From Timaviella obliquedivisa GSE-PSE-MK23-08B (GTDB lineage: Bacteria > Cyanobacteriota > Cyanobacteriia > Elainellales > Elainellaceae): a DNA stretch of 64,000 bases. Under the pieces are notes generated by a model. It made no database searches, was not told the origin of the DNA, and saw only the letters and a program-made list of their open reading frames with translations. A program made the translations under genes and the position numbers. How positions within the stretch are numbered: position 1 is the first letter of the stretch; each line of letters begins with the position of its first letter. This document shows positions 55,058 through 64,000 of this stretch, piece after piece. The stretch lies in assembly GCA_019358855.1 (NCBI GenBank), contig JAHHII010000001.1:496001-560000 (forward strand), written 5' to 3'.

Positions 55058-55486
55058 ATGAAAACTGAACTACAAGCAAAATTCTTGCACCACCTGCTCA
55101 GCAAAAAGAAAGGCAATGAAGGGTTCACATTGATTGAACTTTTAGTTGTAATCATCATCATTGGTATTTTGGCTGCGATCGCGTTGCCTTCGTTCTTAAA
55201 CCAAGCCAACAAAGCACGTGAGTCTGAAGCAAAAACCTACGTTGGCTCAATGAACCGGGGTCAGCAAGCCTACTACCTAGAAGAGGGCGAATTTGGAACT
55301 CTAGCCGAAATTGGCATTGGGATTCCTGAAACGACTGCGTATTACAAGTATGCCTCCGCTGATACTGGACTTTCCACAGGAGATAGCATTAAAGGTGCTG
55401 TTCGAGACTATAGCGGTATTGTCACAGTGGCTAAGGGCACCAGCATTGCCAAAATCTGTGAGGGTGCGCTGACTTGTGCTCCTTAA
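55058..55486 (+). CDS. pilA: Type IV pilin-like protein
   Basis: A 142-residue prepilin. An unusually long, basic leader (22 residues) ends at the PilD cleavage site (G then FTLIELLVV), with Glu5 of the mature protein present, followed by the hydrophobic helix. A C-terminal disulfide pair (CEGALTC) closes the globular domain. It is a major-pilin-like subunit for motility, adhesion or DNA uptake. It is monocistronic with its own terminator. Confidence 0.92.
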   Translation: MKTELQAKFLHHLLSKKKGNEGFTLIELLVVIIIIGILAAIALPSFLNQANKARESEAKTYVGSMNRGQQAYYLEEGEFGTLAEIGIGIPETTAYYKYASADTGLSTGDSIKGAVRDYSGIVTVAKGTSIAKICEGALTCAP

Positions 55487-55538
55487 GCCTAAGCTAAAAC
55501 GCTAAAACAACTGTTTAGCTACAACGTAATTCATTGAG

Positions 55539-55574
55539 AGGCTACCAAATGTAATGTATTTGGTGGCCTTTTTA
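55539..55574 (+). terminator. Rho-independent terminator of the pilin gene
   Basis: AGGCTACCAAAT pairs with ATTTGGTGGCCT (one G-U pair) over a 7-base loop and is followed by five T. Confidence 0.88.
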
Positions 55575-55733
55575 TTGATGTCTCAAATGTGCATAGTTAA
55601 ATTAGAGAACTTTGCCAAATATTAGTATCAGTACCTGTTAACAGATCGGCAAAGATGGATGAAACAGAAATAATGTCAGGATTTTAGCTCTTTTCGTAGA
55701 ACTGTAGATTGTTTCTAGAAGGAGGGCATACTG

Positions 55734-56664
55734 ATGGCGGCAGATTCAGAAGCTCAGGGGGAACAAATAATGGTAGTAGCAGTCAAAGCTCAATCTTTAC
55801 TGAAACAAGTTCAAGATCTATTACTTTTGGCGATCGCTCAACCCTGGTTTATCTGTTGCTGAAGATTGGAGTCGCAATCCGCCCAGCACCATTGCTCTCG
55901 AATCTGAAGACCTGGAACAAGTTCTACAAGACTTGCGAAAAGACGGTTATTTTCAACTTGATGCCATTCTGCCAGAAGCCGAAATTCTGCGCATGGCGAT
56001 CGGGGTTGATGAGCTAGTCCAGCAAGGCTTGCCCCCGGTTTTTGCCTTTGTTTACGACGAAATTTGGCGATTGCGTCAGCGGGTCACGGTTCTTCTCACA
56101 GCTATTTTAGGGGAAGGATACCTGCAACTTCCTGACTTCTGGGCTTGGTATCTGCCGCCCATTGATGGTTACGCCGGGTGGAGACAACACCGCGATCGCC
56201 AAACCAAAATGCTCTGTCCCGATGGAATGCCCACCTCTCTTACCCTTTGGCTGCCGCTGACCGATGCAACTCCTGCCAATGGCTGTATGTATATGGTTCC
56301 GGCATCTCAAGATCCCAATTATCCTGAGCAGTTGCAATCCACCGAAATTACTAACTTGCAAAGTATTCGGGCTTTACCTGCTCCGGCTGGCTCTATTTTG
56401 GGCTGGAACCAGAATGTTTTGCATTGGGGCGGAAGTAGCAGCAGCAAAGCGATCGTTCCTAGAATTAGCATTGCTTGGGAGTTTCAACGGGGAGATATGC
56501 CAGCGCAAAGATCGCCGATGCTGTTGCCCACATCGCTATTAACTTTTCCGCAGCGGCTCACCCTCATTGGTCAGCAAATTGCTCAATATCAGCACATGTA
56601 CTGTCTGTCTGAAGAACTGGCTGAGATCGCTGAAGCTTTACAGCACCTTAGCCCACTGGAGTAA
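55734..56664 (+). pseudogene. Phytanoyl-CoA dioxygenase-like gene with a frameshift near the start
   Basis: A very good ribosome binding site (AAGGAGGG, 55719-55726) lies 7 bases before the ATG at 55734, which opens a frame of 42 codons ending in TGA at 55860. At about 55848 the coding sense shifts by one base into the main frame: AQPWF then LSVAEDWSRNP and on to 56664. The main part has the iron motif WRQHRD and distal NVLHWGG typical of Fe/2-oxoglutarate dioxygenases, and ends normally. A TTG at 55933 could start a shorter protein. Either a pseudogene, a sequencing error or a rare functional frameshift. Confidence 0.75.
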
Positions 56665-56669
56665 GGATG

Positions 56670-56819
56670 TCACTTGCCATTGGTGCCATAGGTGGCGATC
56701 GGGTCAGGCGAACTTGGGGCTGTTGCGAACCTGTGGGCAGTTGTTACGCCAACAATCCCTAAAAATAACAAAGTAGACAGCACAATCACAAATTGTTGGG
56801 TCGGATCTTGACGAACCAT
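56670..56819 (-). CDS. Small membrane protein candidate
   Basis: A 49-residue frame starting MVRQDPTQQF with one hydrophobic helix (about 10-28, FVIVLSTLLFLGIVGVTT) and a short polar tail. It is convergent with the dioxygenase-like gene, 5 bp away. No clear ribosome binding site is seen, so support is only the membrane-protein character and the tight packing. The rest of the 342-bp gap to the dehydrogenase holds its promoter. Confidence 0.4.
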   Translation of the reverse strand: MVRQDPTQQFVIVLSTLLFLGIVGVTTAHRFATAPSSPDPIATYGTNGK

Positions 56820-57006
56820 AGATTTGCACGGATAGATTGCACTTCTATTGTGCCCAGCCTTCCTCAGATTCTTACCCGGCTTTTTGAGCCTTTGTAAGGA
56901 TATGCAAATAGTAATGACGCACTGTTAAAACATTGGTGGAGTAACAGGTTGAAGCCTAATAAAGTCGCTACGCTGGAAGAATATTGCAATTAAAGGGGAA
57001 AGGCTA

Positions 57007-58395
57007 ATGGCGATCGCAACAATTAACCCGACCACCGGAAAATTAATTAAAACTTTTGAGCCGCTGACGAGTGAGGCGATCGCTCACAAGCTAGACATCG
57101 CCCAAACTACTTTCGAGCAATACCGCTACACCTCATTTGAGCAGCGGGCAACCTGGCTTAAGGCGGCGGCAGATCTACTGCTGGCAGAGAAGGAGAGGTT
57201 TGGTCAGATGCTAACGCTGGAGATGGGGAAGCCCATTAAAGCGGCGATCGCGGAGGTGGAAAAATCGGCTTTGGTCTGTCGTTACTACGCCGAGCAAGGG
57301 GCGAAACATCTGGCAGATATGGCGATCGCTACGGATGCCAGTCACAGCTTTGTTAAATATCAGTCCCTTGGCATTGTCTTGGCGGTGATGCCCTGGAATT
57401 TTCCGTTTTGGCAAGTCTTCCGGTTTGCGGCTCCGGCTTTAATGGCGGGGAACGTGGGAGTACTCAAACATGCTTCTAATGTGCCACAGTCGGCGCTGGC
57501 GATCGAGGAGATTTTATTGAAGGCAGGATTTCCTGAGGGTGCGTTTCAATCGCTGCTAGTAGGAGCAGATCAGGTGACAAACATTTTGGCAGATGAGCGC
57601 GTTAAGGCAGCAACGTTGACGGGCAGTGAACCTGCGGGGGCAAGCTTAGCCAGTGCAGCCGGAAAGCTCATTAAAAAGACGGTGCTGGAGTTGGGCGGCA
57701 GTGATCCGTTTGTGGTGATGGAGAGCGCGGATTTAGAGGCGGCGGCAGCAATGGCGGTAACAGCGCGGATGATTAACAATGGGCAGTCTTGCATTGCAGC
57801 CAAGCGATTTATTGTGCAGGAGTCGATCGCAGATGCATTCATTCAAAAGCTTGTAGAAAAATACGCTGCGCTTAAAGTGGGCGATCCAATGAACCTTGAA
57901 ACAGAGATTGGGCCGCTGGCAACTGCAACGATTCTTCAGGATCTAGAGGCGCAAGTTCAGAAAGCAGTTCAGCAAGGCGGCAAAATTTTAATTGGGGGCG
58001 ATCGCTCAGCGCTAATTCAATCGAACCCTGCTCTTCAGCATGGTAACTTCTATCCGCCTACGATTTTGGTGGACATTGATATAGAGGCGGCGATCGCCCA
58101 GGAAGAGTTTTTTGGCCCTGTAGCGATGGTATTTCGGGTGCCCGATCTAGATGCCGCGATTCGGTTGGCAAACGATACGCCGTTTGGGTTGGCAGCAAGT
58201 GCTTGGACGGCAGTTGAGGAGGAGCGCGATCGCCTAATTTCAGAGATTGAAGCAGGCTCGGTGTTTCTCAACAGCATGGTCAAATCTGATCCACGATTAC
58301 CCTTTGGCGGCGTGAAGCGATCGGGCTATGGGAGAGAGCTAGGCGCAGCAGGAATCCATGAGTTTGTGAACGTAAAAACGGTTTGGGTGAAGTAA
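57007..58395 (+). CDS. Succinate-semialdehyde dehydrogenase
   Basis: A 462-residue aldehyde dehydrogenase: PWNFPFWQVFR, catalytic Glu in LELGGSDPFVV, catalytic Cys in NNGQSCIAAKRF, EEFFGPV and FGGVKRSGYGRE. In cyanobacteria this enzyme oxidises succinic semialdehyde to succinate with the 2-oxoglutarate decarboxylase whose gene follows 25 bp later; together they bypass the missing 2-oxoglutarate dehydrogenase of the TCA cycle. AAGGGGAAAGG precedes the ATG. Confidence 0.92.
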   Translation: MAIATINPTTGKLIKTFEPLTSEAIAHKLDIAQTTFEQYRYTSFEQRATWLKAAADLLLAEKERFGQMLTLEMGKPIKAAIAEVEKSALVCRYYAEQGAKHLADMAIATDASHSFVKYQSLGIVLAVMPWNFPFWQVFRFAAPALMAGNVGVLKHASNVPQSALAIEEILLKAGFPEGAFQSLLVGADQVTNILADERVKAATLTGSEPAGASLASAAGKLIKKTVLELGGSDPFVVMESADLEAAAAMAVTARMINNGQSCIAAKRFIVQESIADAFIQKLVEKYAALKVGDPMNLETEIGPLATATILQDLEAQVQKAVQQGGKILIGGDRSALIQSNPALQHGNFYPPTILVDIDIEAAIAQEEFFGPVAMVFRVPDLDAAIRLANDTPFGLAASAWTAVEEERDRLISEIEAGSVFLNSMVKSDPRLPFGGVKRSGYGRELGAAGIHEFVNVKTVWVK

Positions 58396-58420
58396 AACGA
58401 TACGTGTGAGGAACGGAAAG

Positions 58421-60067
58421 ATGAATGATATGAATACGGCAGAATTACTGGTGAAATGCTTGGAGAATGAAGGCGTTGAGTACGTCTTTGGACTGCCTGG
58501 AGAAGAGAATCTGCATGTATTGCAGGCACTTAAAGATTCTTCGATTCGGTTTATTACTACCCGCCATGAACAAGGTGCAGCCTTTATGGCAGATGTTTAT
58601 GGACGGCTGACAGGCAAGGCGGGAGTTTGCCTCTCTACCCTGGGCCCTGGAGCCACTAACTTAATGACAGGTGTAGCAGATGCCAATTTAGATCGGGCAC
58701 CTTTGGTTGCCATTACTGGGCAAGTGGGCACCGATCGTATGCACATTGAGTCCCACCAATATTTAGACTTGGTGGCAATGTTTGCACCTGTTACCAAGTG
58801 GAGTACTCAAATCGTTCGCCCCAGCAATACCGCCGAAATTGTCCGACGAGCGTTCAAAGTGGCTCAAGCTGAAAAACCAGGCGCTGTGCATATCGATGTC
58901 CCAGAAAATATTGCAGCAATGGCAGCAGCGGGCAGTCCGCTTAGGCTGGATGCGCGGGAGAAAGTCTATGCTTCTTTTCAGAGCATTGAACGGGCAGCGA
59001 CGGCAATTTCGCAAGCCAAAAACCCAATTATTTTGGTGGGGAATGGAGCTATTCGAGGCAACGCCAGCGCTGCGCTAACAGAATTTGCGACGAAGCTGCA
59101 TATTCCGGTCGCTAACACGTTTATGGGGAAAGGGGTGATCCCTTACGAGCATCCTTTGGCGCTGTGGTCGGTGGGGTTACAGCAACGTGATCATGTGAGT
59201 TGTGGGTTTGATCATACTGACCTGGTTATTGCAGTTGGCTATGACCTGATTGAATATTCGCCAAAGCGCTGGAATCCGGATGGGAAAACACCGATTATTC
59301 ATGTGGGACAAATGCCTGCGGAGGTAGACAGCAGCTACATTCCGTTAGCAGAAGTGGTCGGGGATATTTCAGATTCATTACATGAGATTTTGCGGCGGAG
59401 CAGTCGTCAAAATCAACTTGAACCTTACGCGGTAAGTCTCCGTTCAGAAATTTTAGCAGATTATGAGCAGTACGCCGATGATGATGGTTTTCCGATTAAG
59501 CCGCAAAAATTAATTTACGATCTGCGGTACGTCATGGGTGCAGCAGATATTGTTATTTCGGATGTTGGCGCACACAAAATGTGGATGGCACGGCACTATC
59601 ATTGTGAACGTCCTAATACTTGTTTAATTTCCAACGGTTTCGCAGCAATGGGAATTGCGATACCGGGGGCGATCGCCGCAAAATTAGTAGCGCCCGATCG
59701 CAAAGTCGTTGCGGTAACCGGAGACGGAGGCTTTATGATGAATTCTCAAGAACTAGAAACGGCGCTCCGCGAAAAAACTCCCTTTGTAACTATTATTTTT
59801 AACGATGGTGGCTACGGCTTAATTGAGTGGAAGCAGCAAAATTATTTTGGAGAATCCCATTTTGTTCGCTTCACCAATCCCGACTTTGTTAAATACGCCG
59901 AAAGCATGGGGCTGAAAGGCTATCGAATAGAATCAACTGCTGACTTTATTCCTACCTTAAAAGAAGCTTTGGCACAAGAGGTTCCCACCATCATCGATTG
60001 TCCAGTAGATTACCGGGAAAACCTGCGCTTTAGCCAAAAAGCTGGAGACTTGACCTGTACGATTTAG
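58421..60067 (+). CDS. 2-oxoglutarate decarboxylase (thiamine-diphosphate enzyme, acetolactate synthase-like)
   Basis: A 548-residue ThDP enzyme: catalytic Glu in TTRHEQGAAFMAD, and the ThDP/Mg motif GDGGFMMNSQELETA with NDGGYG. It looks like an acetolactate synthase large subunit, but its place directly after the semialdehyde dehydrogenase is that of 2-oxoglutarate decarboxylase of the cyanobacterial TCA bypass, so that function is preferred. Starts at 58421 (MNDMNTAELL), after GGAACGGAAAG; a GTG at 58406 is less likely. Confidence 0.88.
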   Translation: MNDMNTAELLVKCLENEGVEYVFGLPGEENLHVLQALKDSSIRFITTRHEQGAAFMADVYGRLTGKAGVCLSTLGPGATNLMTGVADANLDRAPLVAITGQVGTDRMHIESHQYLDLVAMFAPVTKWSTQIVRPSNTAEIVRRAFKVAQAEKPGAVHIDVPENIAAMAAAGSPLRLDAREKVYASFQSIERAATAISQAKNPIILVGNGAIRGNASAALTEFATKLHIPVANTFMGKGVIPYEHPLALWSVGLQQRDHVSCGFDHTDLVIAVGYDLIEYSPKRWNPDGKTPIIHVGQMPAEVDSSYIPLAEVVGDISDSLHEILRRSSRQNQLEPYAVSLRSEILADYEQYADDDGFPIKPQKLIYDLRYVMGAADIVISDVGAHKMWMARHYHCERPNTCLISNGFAAMGIAIPGAIAAKLVAPDRKVVAVTGDGGFMMNSQELETALREKTPFVTIIFNDGGYGLIEWKQQNYFGESHFVRFTNPDFVKYAESMGLKGYRIESTADFIPTLKEALAQEVPTIIDCPVDYRENLRFSQKAGDLTCTI

Positions 60068-60118
60068 CGCTCGATGGCGGACTGAAAGGGGCGATCGATC
60101 GCTTTAAGGTTGTTAACC

Positions 60119-61188
60119 TTAACGCGAAGATGGCTTTACCTGCCGAATTGGAATTTGAATCACAAACTCAGATCCTGACCCGGGCTTAGAGAAGCACTTT
60201 AATTTACCACCATGTTTTTCGGTAATGATCTGGTAGCTGATAGACATACCCATGCCCGTTCCTTTGCCAATGGGTTTAGTCGTAAAGAACGGATTGAAGA
60301 TGCTTTGCTGAACGTTCTCTGACATGCCAGATCCATTGTCCGCGATCGCAATTTCTACCCATTGCGCATCTATTGCGATCGTCCGAATCGTAATCTGATT
60401 AGGTTGCGTTTGGATCTCTTGAAACGATCGCTTGGCGTTGGTTTCATCTAAAGCATCAATTGCGTTTGCCAGAACATTCATTACCACCTGATTTAATTGT
60501 CCCGGATAACATTCTACGGACGTAAATTGCCGTAGCTTTTAATGATCTGAATCGCTGGGCGATCGGACAATGCTTTCAAACGATGCTGCAAAATCAACAA
60601 GGTACTGTCAATTCCTTCATGAATATCAACTGCCTTAAACTCAGATTCATCCAACCGAGAGAAGTTGCGTAAACTCAGCACAATCTGACGGATGCGATCG
60701 GTTCCCATCTTCATAGAAGACAGTGTTTTTGGCAGGTCATCTCTTAGAAACTCCAGGTCAATGTCGAGTATTATCGCTTGGATATCTGGGTCTATTCCAG
60801 CGTAACGTTGCTGGTAAAGATTCAGTAGCTTAAGCAAGTCTTGACTGTACTGATCGACATAACTCAGGTTGCCGCTAATAAAATTGACGGGATTGTTGAT
60901 CTCATGTGCGACTCCAGCCACAAGCTGACCCAAACTAGACATCTTCTCTGTTTGGATGAGTTGAGCCTGGGTGCGTTGCAGGTCTTGTAACGTATATTCC
61001 AGTTGCTCTGCTTGGGCAATTGCTGTCGTTGCGAGTTTTTCTTTAGCTTGCAGGGTTTGCCAAAGTTCTGCCTCAATTTGCTTGCGCTTCGTGATATCTC
61101 GCAAAATCACAATATATTCCTGAATTGCCCGATTCGATCGCTGAGAAACCGTGACTTCGATCGTGCGTCGGGCTTGATAGTCATCAAC
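60119..61188 (-). pseudogene. Histidine kinase remnant, 5'-truncated and frameshifted
   Basis: The frame begins after a TAA, with DDYQARRTIEV as the end of a PAS domain, then ILRDITKRKQIEAEL, HisKA with VAGVAHEINNPVNFI, and breaks at a TAG (60514-60516) after KSYGNLRP. A one-base shift restores SVECYPGQLNQVVMN and the whole HATPase (GSGMSENVQ, FTTKPIGKGTGMGMSIS) to 60119. Its N-terminal sensor is lost where it joins the permease remnant. It cannot yield an intact kinase. Confidence 0.85.
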
Positions 61189-62197
61189 TTAATGCTGGAA
61201 CCATTATGCCTCGTCGAGTCACCACTGCAAATACTGGAGCAGCATATCCATCTAGGGCAAGCTGGTACAAAATTCGAGGACAGTTAGAAACTGCTGTGGC
61301 AGAACTTAGCAAGCAACTACAGACTAGCAGCAAGGTGATGAGCCATGAGGCAGATTGACCCCAAAATAGGTTCGCTACAGCCAGCAAATTCAAGAATGGG
61401 CTATCGCCAAGTCTGGGCTGGGTCGCTAGCTGCATCAGTAGCCAAGAACCCCCTAGATAGATCGGTGGAATCAGCCAAGCGGAAAACGTTAGAGCTTGCA
61501 GCGTTCGGGTTGGTCGTTTGCTTTCAGCAACAAAGGAAGAGCTAGTTTCACAGTCATAAATAGCGTAGACAGCAATGAAATATCACTTTGCCCAATCAGG
61601 AAACGAGAAGCTAGCCCAATTGTGAGGGAGCAATCCGGGACTGGTAGGAGCGATCGCCAACCAGCCCAGCCCTTGAAAACAAAAGACCAGTAATAGTCCT
61701 AAGGCAGGAAACACAAAACACAAATGCAGAATGCCTAATGCCCGCGTGCCGCTAACTGCCAAAACAAACGGCAGTAAGACAAATCCAATTCTTAGCAATG
61801 TCTCAGGACAAGCAATGCCTAAAGAGGCTAGCTCTGTTTTAAGCAGATCAGTCAAGATAATTGCATTGATTGCCGGAACCGATGACCACCCAATAAAATA
61901 GCCGATCGCCGCAATGTGAGCTAGGAATGGATGATTCTTGAGCAAGCGACTGGTATAGTTCGCGTTTCCTCCCGACATTTCAGGATAATGAGTCCCTAAG
62001 CGTTTCACTTGAAGATTTAAGAGTATTCCGACAATGGCACTGGGTAGCCAAACGGCGATCGCTTGTGGCCCCAAGGCGGCGTGCATTTCCGATCCCGTAT
62101 TAATCCACAAGAGCAAACCGCTAAACCCAAAACCCCACGTCTCTAGTGAAGTCAGGCTGCGGGGAAGTGCAGAAACAGAAACTTGTGGCTGACTCAT
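61184..62197 (-). pseudogene. APC-family amino acid permease remnant with internal stop
   Basis: The gene starts MSQPQVSVSALPRSL at 62197 with membrane helices from about residue 25 and an early GNANYTS motif. An in-frame TGA at 61583-61585 follows DWAK. The same frame then goes on with YFIAVYAIYDCETSS...ESKRPTRTL, the APC central motif, and more helices to 61184, where it stops after VPALS. The C-terminal half of the permease is missing. Either the internal TGA was once TGG or the gene is dead, and the 3' end is truncated too. Confidence 0.88.
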
Positions 62198-62324
62198 ATT
62201 AAAAGCAGAGAGTGGAGTGTCTTTTCCGTAAGATTCCCCAAACTCAACCTGACGCTATTAATTTCTGCACAAATTTGTCTGCGCTTGCTGCTCGTGCCTG
62301 ATATCAAAAAAGTGAAATTTGACT

Positions 62325-62367
62325 AAAAAATTGGGGATAAGGGATCATTGCCCCTTTACCCCAATTT
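62325..62367 (-). terminator. Rho-independent terminator of folE
   Basis: On the minus strand AAATTGGGGTAAAGGG pairs with CCCTTATCCCCAATTTT around a 7-base loop, and T runs follow the stem. It lies 30 bp beyond the folE stop. Confidence 0.85.
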
Positions 62368-62397
62368 ATAGCCCTCATTTGAAAAGGATGCTACACC

Positions 62398-63087
62398 CTA
62401 AAAAGAAGGCTGATGACGAATCAGGCTCAGAAACTCTTCACGGGTTTTCGATTCTTGGAACGCCCCTAGCATTGCACTGGTTACCGTCCAAGAACCTGGT
62501 TTTTGAACGCCCCGCATCACCATGCACATGTGGCTAGCTTCCATCACAACCGCAACTCCTTGAGGCTCAAGAATCACTTGAACTGCTTCGGCAATTTGGC
62601 GAGTCAGGCGTTCTTGCACTTGCAAACGACGGCTATACATTTCTACAATACGCGCCAGTTTGCTCAACCCCACGACCTTTTGATTGGGAATATATGCCAC
62701 ATGGACTTTGCCCATGAACGGCAGCATATGGTGTTCGCAAAGGCTAAAAGCAGTGATGTCGCGCACCAATACCATTTCGTTGTGCCCTTCATCGAAAATG
62801 GCTCCGTTAACCAATTCTTCTAAAGACTGATCGTAGCCGCTGGTCAAGAATCGCATCGCTTCGGCAACGCGCTTAGGAGTTTTGAGCAGACCTTCGCGCT
62901 CAGGATCTTCACCCACTCCTAGCAGCATAGTGCGGACAGATTCCATCATGTCCTCTTGCGTGACCACAGGCTGTGCCAGAGGTTCTTGTTTGTAAGAAGT
63001 GGTGCGATCGGGACGGCTCGCAATCCGCAGGGCTTCAGCCGCTGCATCTTTATTGTTATTGATGTTGTTGGAAGAGGCAATAGTCAT
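62398..63087 (-). CDS. folE: GTP cyclohydrolase I (FolE)
   Basis: FolE converts GTP to dihydroneopterin triphosphate, the first step of folate and pterin synthesis. The 229-residue product has the zinc motif [11 protein letters not shown] and the second Cys in [10 protein letters not shown], plus [23 protein letters not shown]. An N-terminal extension of about 40 residues (SNNINNN) is disordered. The 42-bp gap to the upstream SDR gene suggests co-transcription. Confidence 0.97.
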   Translation of the reverse strand: MTIASSNNINNNKDAAAEALRIASRPDRTTSYKQEPLAQPVVTQEDMMESVRTMLLGVGEDPEREGLLKTPKRVAEAMRFLTSGYDQSLEELVNGAIFDEGHNEMVLVRDITAFSLCEHHMLPFMGKVHVAYIPNQKVVGLSKLARIVEMYSRRLQVQERLTRQIAEAVQVILEPQGVAVVMEASHMCMVMRGVQKPGSWTVTSAMLGAFQESKTREEFLSLIRHQPSF

Positions 63088-63128
63088 GATAGGAATAAAA
63101 TCTCCAAAAAATTAAGTCAAATGACAAG

Positions 63129-63851
63129 TTAAAGCGCCCCAGCACTAGGTGTAACCATTAATTCTTCAATAACCGCTTGGGGTGGAAGCAAGGCGGTATG
63201 AAGAATAGACTGGGCAACTAGCTCAGGGGTCAGCATTTGGGAGCGATCGAAATCTGGCATGGTATCGGCATCCCAAATTGGGGTGTTGACTGCACCTGGA
63301 GAAACGGTGACCACTCGAATACCGTGGGCGCGTTCTTCGGCTGCCAGAATTTTAGAAAGGCAAAGGAGTCCTGCCTTGCTGACGCTATAAGCTCCCCACT
63401 CTGGAAAGGCTTGATGGGCGGCGATCGAGGCAATGTTGATGATGATGCCATTTTGCCGATCGCGCATTCCGGGTAAAACGCCCTGGATGCATTGCAAAAC
63501 GCTAGTGAGGTTGAGGTTAATTATCTGCTGCCAATCCTCTAAGGAGAGGGTTAACAACTCTCCTGTTCCACCCATTCCAGCACTGTTAACCAGAATGTCA
63601 AGGTTGCCAAAATCGGTGGCGATCGCTCCAATTTTTTCCTTCACCTGCTCCATAACAGACAAATCCAAGGGATAAACCTTGACTTCTACCCCAGTCCGCC
63701 GAACCTCCTCAGCGATCGCGTTTAATTTTTCGACAGAACGCCCCACCAGCGCCAAATCAATGCCTGCTTCAGCAAAAACTAGAGCAGTTGCTCTGCCAAT
63801 TCCACTACTCGCGCCCGTGATCAAAGCGCGATGATTGCTTTTAAAAGTCAT
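63129..63851 (-). CDS. Short-chain dehydrogenase/reductase
   Basis: A 240-residue classical SDR: cofactor motif TGASSGIG (residues 13-20), NSAGMGG, the catalytic Ser in NIASIAAH and YSVSK with the Tyr-x3-Lys pair. Fold and NAD(P) use are clear, the substrate is not. It is the first gene of a pair with folE; sepiapterin-reductase-like SDRs act in pterin paths, so a pterin role is possible. The 149 bp to the window end shows nothing. Confidence 0.9.
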   Translation of the reverse strand: MTFKSNHRALITGASSGIGRATALVFAEAGIDLALVGRSVEKLNAIAEEVRRTGVEVKVYPLDLSVMEQVKEKIGAIATDFGNLDILVNSAGMGGTGELLTLSLEDWQQIINLNLTSVLQCIQGVLPGMRDRQNGIIINIASIAAHQAFPEWGAYSVSKAGLLCLSKILAAEERAHGIRVVTVSPGAVNTPIWDADTMPDFDRSQMLTPELVAQSILHTALLPPQAVIEELMVTPSAGAL

Positions 63852-64000
63852 GAAGTGTGTAATTCTTTGCTAAGGTCAGCAGGTTTGAGAATAAAATGAC
63901 CGACAGTCTAAGCAGGCTGTTCATCAGTTCATAAAAAAATTGGCGTTGATTGGAAGAATTGGTTAAGAGAGCACCAAGACTTCATTTCGCAGAACCCGAC

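Noticed and set aside
55709-56017. 102-residue frame overlapping the dioxygenase-like gene
   Set aside because: It lies in a frame that does not match dioxygenase sequence; the homologous reading is the 55734 frame shifting to the main frame.
61003-61287. 94-residue plus-strand frame across the permease/kinase junction
   Set aside because: It is antisense to both remnants and has no recognisable motif.
1-64000. Many GCGATCGC octamers resembling a regulatory or phage site
   Set aside because: This is the HIP1 repeat, spread through most cyanobacterial genomes including inside genes, so copies are not evidence of local regulation.

Overview
The window is cyanobacterial chromosomal DNA. It carries the light-independent protochlorophyllide reductase subunit chlB, a phycocyanin operon, phycocyanobilin synthesis (pcyA), acyl-ACP reductase (aar), a cyanobacterial-type 2-oxoglutarate decarboxylase/succinic semialdehyde dehydrogenase pair, and very many copies of the HIP1 octamer GCGATCGC. 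A phycocyanin operon without cpcE/F/G next to an RcaE/RcaF/RcaC-like trio suggests a chromatically acclimating strain of the Leptolyngbya/Fremyella kind. No rRNA, tRNA or CRISPR array was seen.

0-7 kb: the end of a dimethylformamidase-like gene and chlB (both minus), then an AT-rich accessory island (KAP P-loop NTPase, PIN-domain toxin plus small partner, orphan MNT nucleotidyltransferase with a stub of its HEPN partner). A 28-bp direct repeat (26/28 identical) brackets the island. 7-16 kb: the most coherent system in the window. A GAF-PAS-histidine kinase, a single-domain receiver and a REC-wHTH-Hpt-REC regulator have the domain layout of RcaE, RcaF and RcaC from complementary chromatic acclimation. 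They are followed directly by pcyA and a cpcB-cpcA-linker-linker-cpcD operon of 'cpc2' composition. A perfect L box (TTGCACA-N4-TTGCACA) lies upstream of cpcB and a degenerate one upstream of pcyA, so regulators and probable targets sit in one 9-kb cluster.

16-18 kb: a tightly packed three-gene minus-strand module (coiled coil, unknown protein, HNH endonuclease), a small membrane protein and the 3' remnant of a HEPN gene. 18-34 kb: mostly core genes: GH57 branching enzyme, a 1009-residue acidic membrane-anchored protein, a PstS-like/DUF4912 fusion, gatA, an alpha/beta hydrolase, DUF1816, rlmB with a long basic repeat extension, mrnC, a STAS protein, radC and a fused peptide ABC ATPase. 34-46 kb: aar (without its usual ado neighbour), a MazF-type toxin-antitoxin pair, a pentapeptide-repeat protein, an HD phosphohydrolase, an RCK channel, a Uma2 protein, a decayed MNT gene, a membrane histidine kinase, an EI24 protein, an Hsp70-like ATPase and an aminotransferase.

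46.8-50.3 kb: a five-gene minus-strand envelope operon of unknown function, with a 28-residue membrane peptide, a lipoprotein resembling a zinc-less LytM domain and a secreted protein with a lysozyme-like motif. 50.5-64 kb: an inactive/active M16 peptidase pair, a methyltransferase, a type IV pilin, a frameshifted phytanoyl-CoA dioxygenase-like gene, the 2-oxoglutarate decarboxylase bypass genes, a fused remnant of a truncated APC permease and a truncated histidine kinase, folE and an SDR.

A recurring theme is decay of accessory genes: three separate MNT/HEPN remnants, a frameshifted dioxygenase, a permease with an internal stop and a frameshifted kinase.
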